NCBI GenBank assembly: GCA_947561715.1
Contig: OX387203.1
Span: 16,554,001-16,618,000 of the forward strand
From: Ascidia mentula
Lineage: Eukaryota; Chordata; Ascidiacea; Phlebobranchia; Ascidiidae
Direction of reading: 5' to 3'
DNA length: 64,000 nt
The notes beneath the pieces were generated by a model that saw only the letters and a program-made list of their open reading frames with translations, was not told where the DNA came from and searched no databases. A program made the position numbers and the translations under genes. This document shows positions 63,753-64,000 of the stretch, one piece after another (within the stretch, counting starts at the first letter, position 1; every line of letters starts with the position of its first letter).

Positions 63753-64000
63753 GTAAGAAATTGAAACCAAACAACGCAAGAAACATGCAGGAAAATTATT
63801 TTGACCATGATTAGTTAATTAATGTTAAGACGTAACGGCATTCATTATTGATCAAATTTTTAACTTAGTTTGTAATTTTTTTGGCTTTGATTTGAAAATT
63901 ACGAACCATTGGGAATTAATATTTTTCCAGCCCCCGAGGTTTGAATAAGTTTTATGCGCCAATAATTTTAAAGTTGGTGATAAAAGAAATGTCATTAAAG

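Overview
The window is eukaryotic: the genes are split by GT-AG introns, large tandem satellites are present, and there are MITE-like, hAT-like and LINE fragments. The domain content (EGF, CUB, TKL kinase, kinase-KEN nuclease), short introns and AT-rich intergenic DNA suggest a marine invertebrate deuterostome. My best guess is a tunicate such as Ciona, but no single sequence in the window proves it.

Layout. (1) About 865-27,379 is one continuous satellite array of ~189-bp monomers (about 140 copies). It has a higher-order structure of 16-19 monomers (~3.0-3.6 kb) and is flanked on the left by two copies of a different sequence with nearly the same period. (2) About 27,700-32,178 is a 20-bp quasi-palindromic minisatellite with its own higher-order repeat made of alternating blocks and a ~140-bp linker. 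(3) 32,180-36,000 is a copy of a large dispersed low-copy repeat that recurs at 52-56.6 kb and, inverted, at 59.6-62.6 kb. (4) 36.7-46.6 kb is the gene-rich core, with two divergently transcribed kinase genes. On the minus strand is a TKL/RIPK-like non-RD kinase (40,332 downward). On the plus strand is a compact pseudokinase-KEN endoribonuclease-like gene (42,082-46,554). (5) 46.6-51.0 kb is gene-poor and holds MITEs and repeat fragments. (6) At 51,061-51,536 lie the last two exons of a minus-strand EGF-transmembrane protein. (7) 52-62.6 kb is a ~3-kb inverted repeat pair around a 4.6-kb spacer with a LINE 3' fragment and a receptor-tail-like exon. (8) From 62,707 to the end is the 5' part of a secreted CUB-containing gene.

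The most interesting locus is the plus-strand kinase-KEN gene. Its reconstructed exons give an IRE1/RNase L-type kinase domain fused to a KEN domain. HRD has become HGE, DFG has become DFD (as I recall for vertebrate RNase L), and the activation segment is nearly absent. I see no transmembrane segment and no ankyrin repeats. It carries a tandemly duplicated 54-nt, phase-0 exon for the beta5/hinge region, which implies mutually exclusive splicing. A TTAA-flanked MITE sits just downstream of the second exon copy, and the first copy preserves the empty site. The neighbouring divergent kinase has an almost identical catalytic loop (HGDIKPEN versus HGEIKPEN), so the two may form a signalling pair; that link is inference.

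Limits: no similarity searches or alignments were run. Exon models come from reading splice signals and frame by eye. Percent identities are not given because they were not computed.
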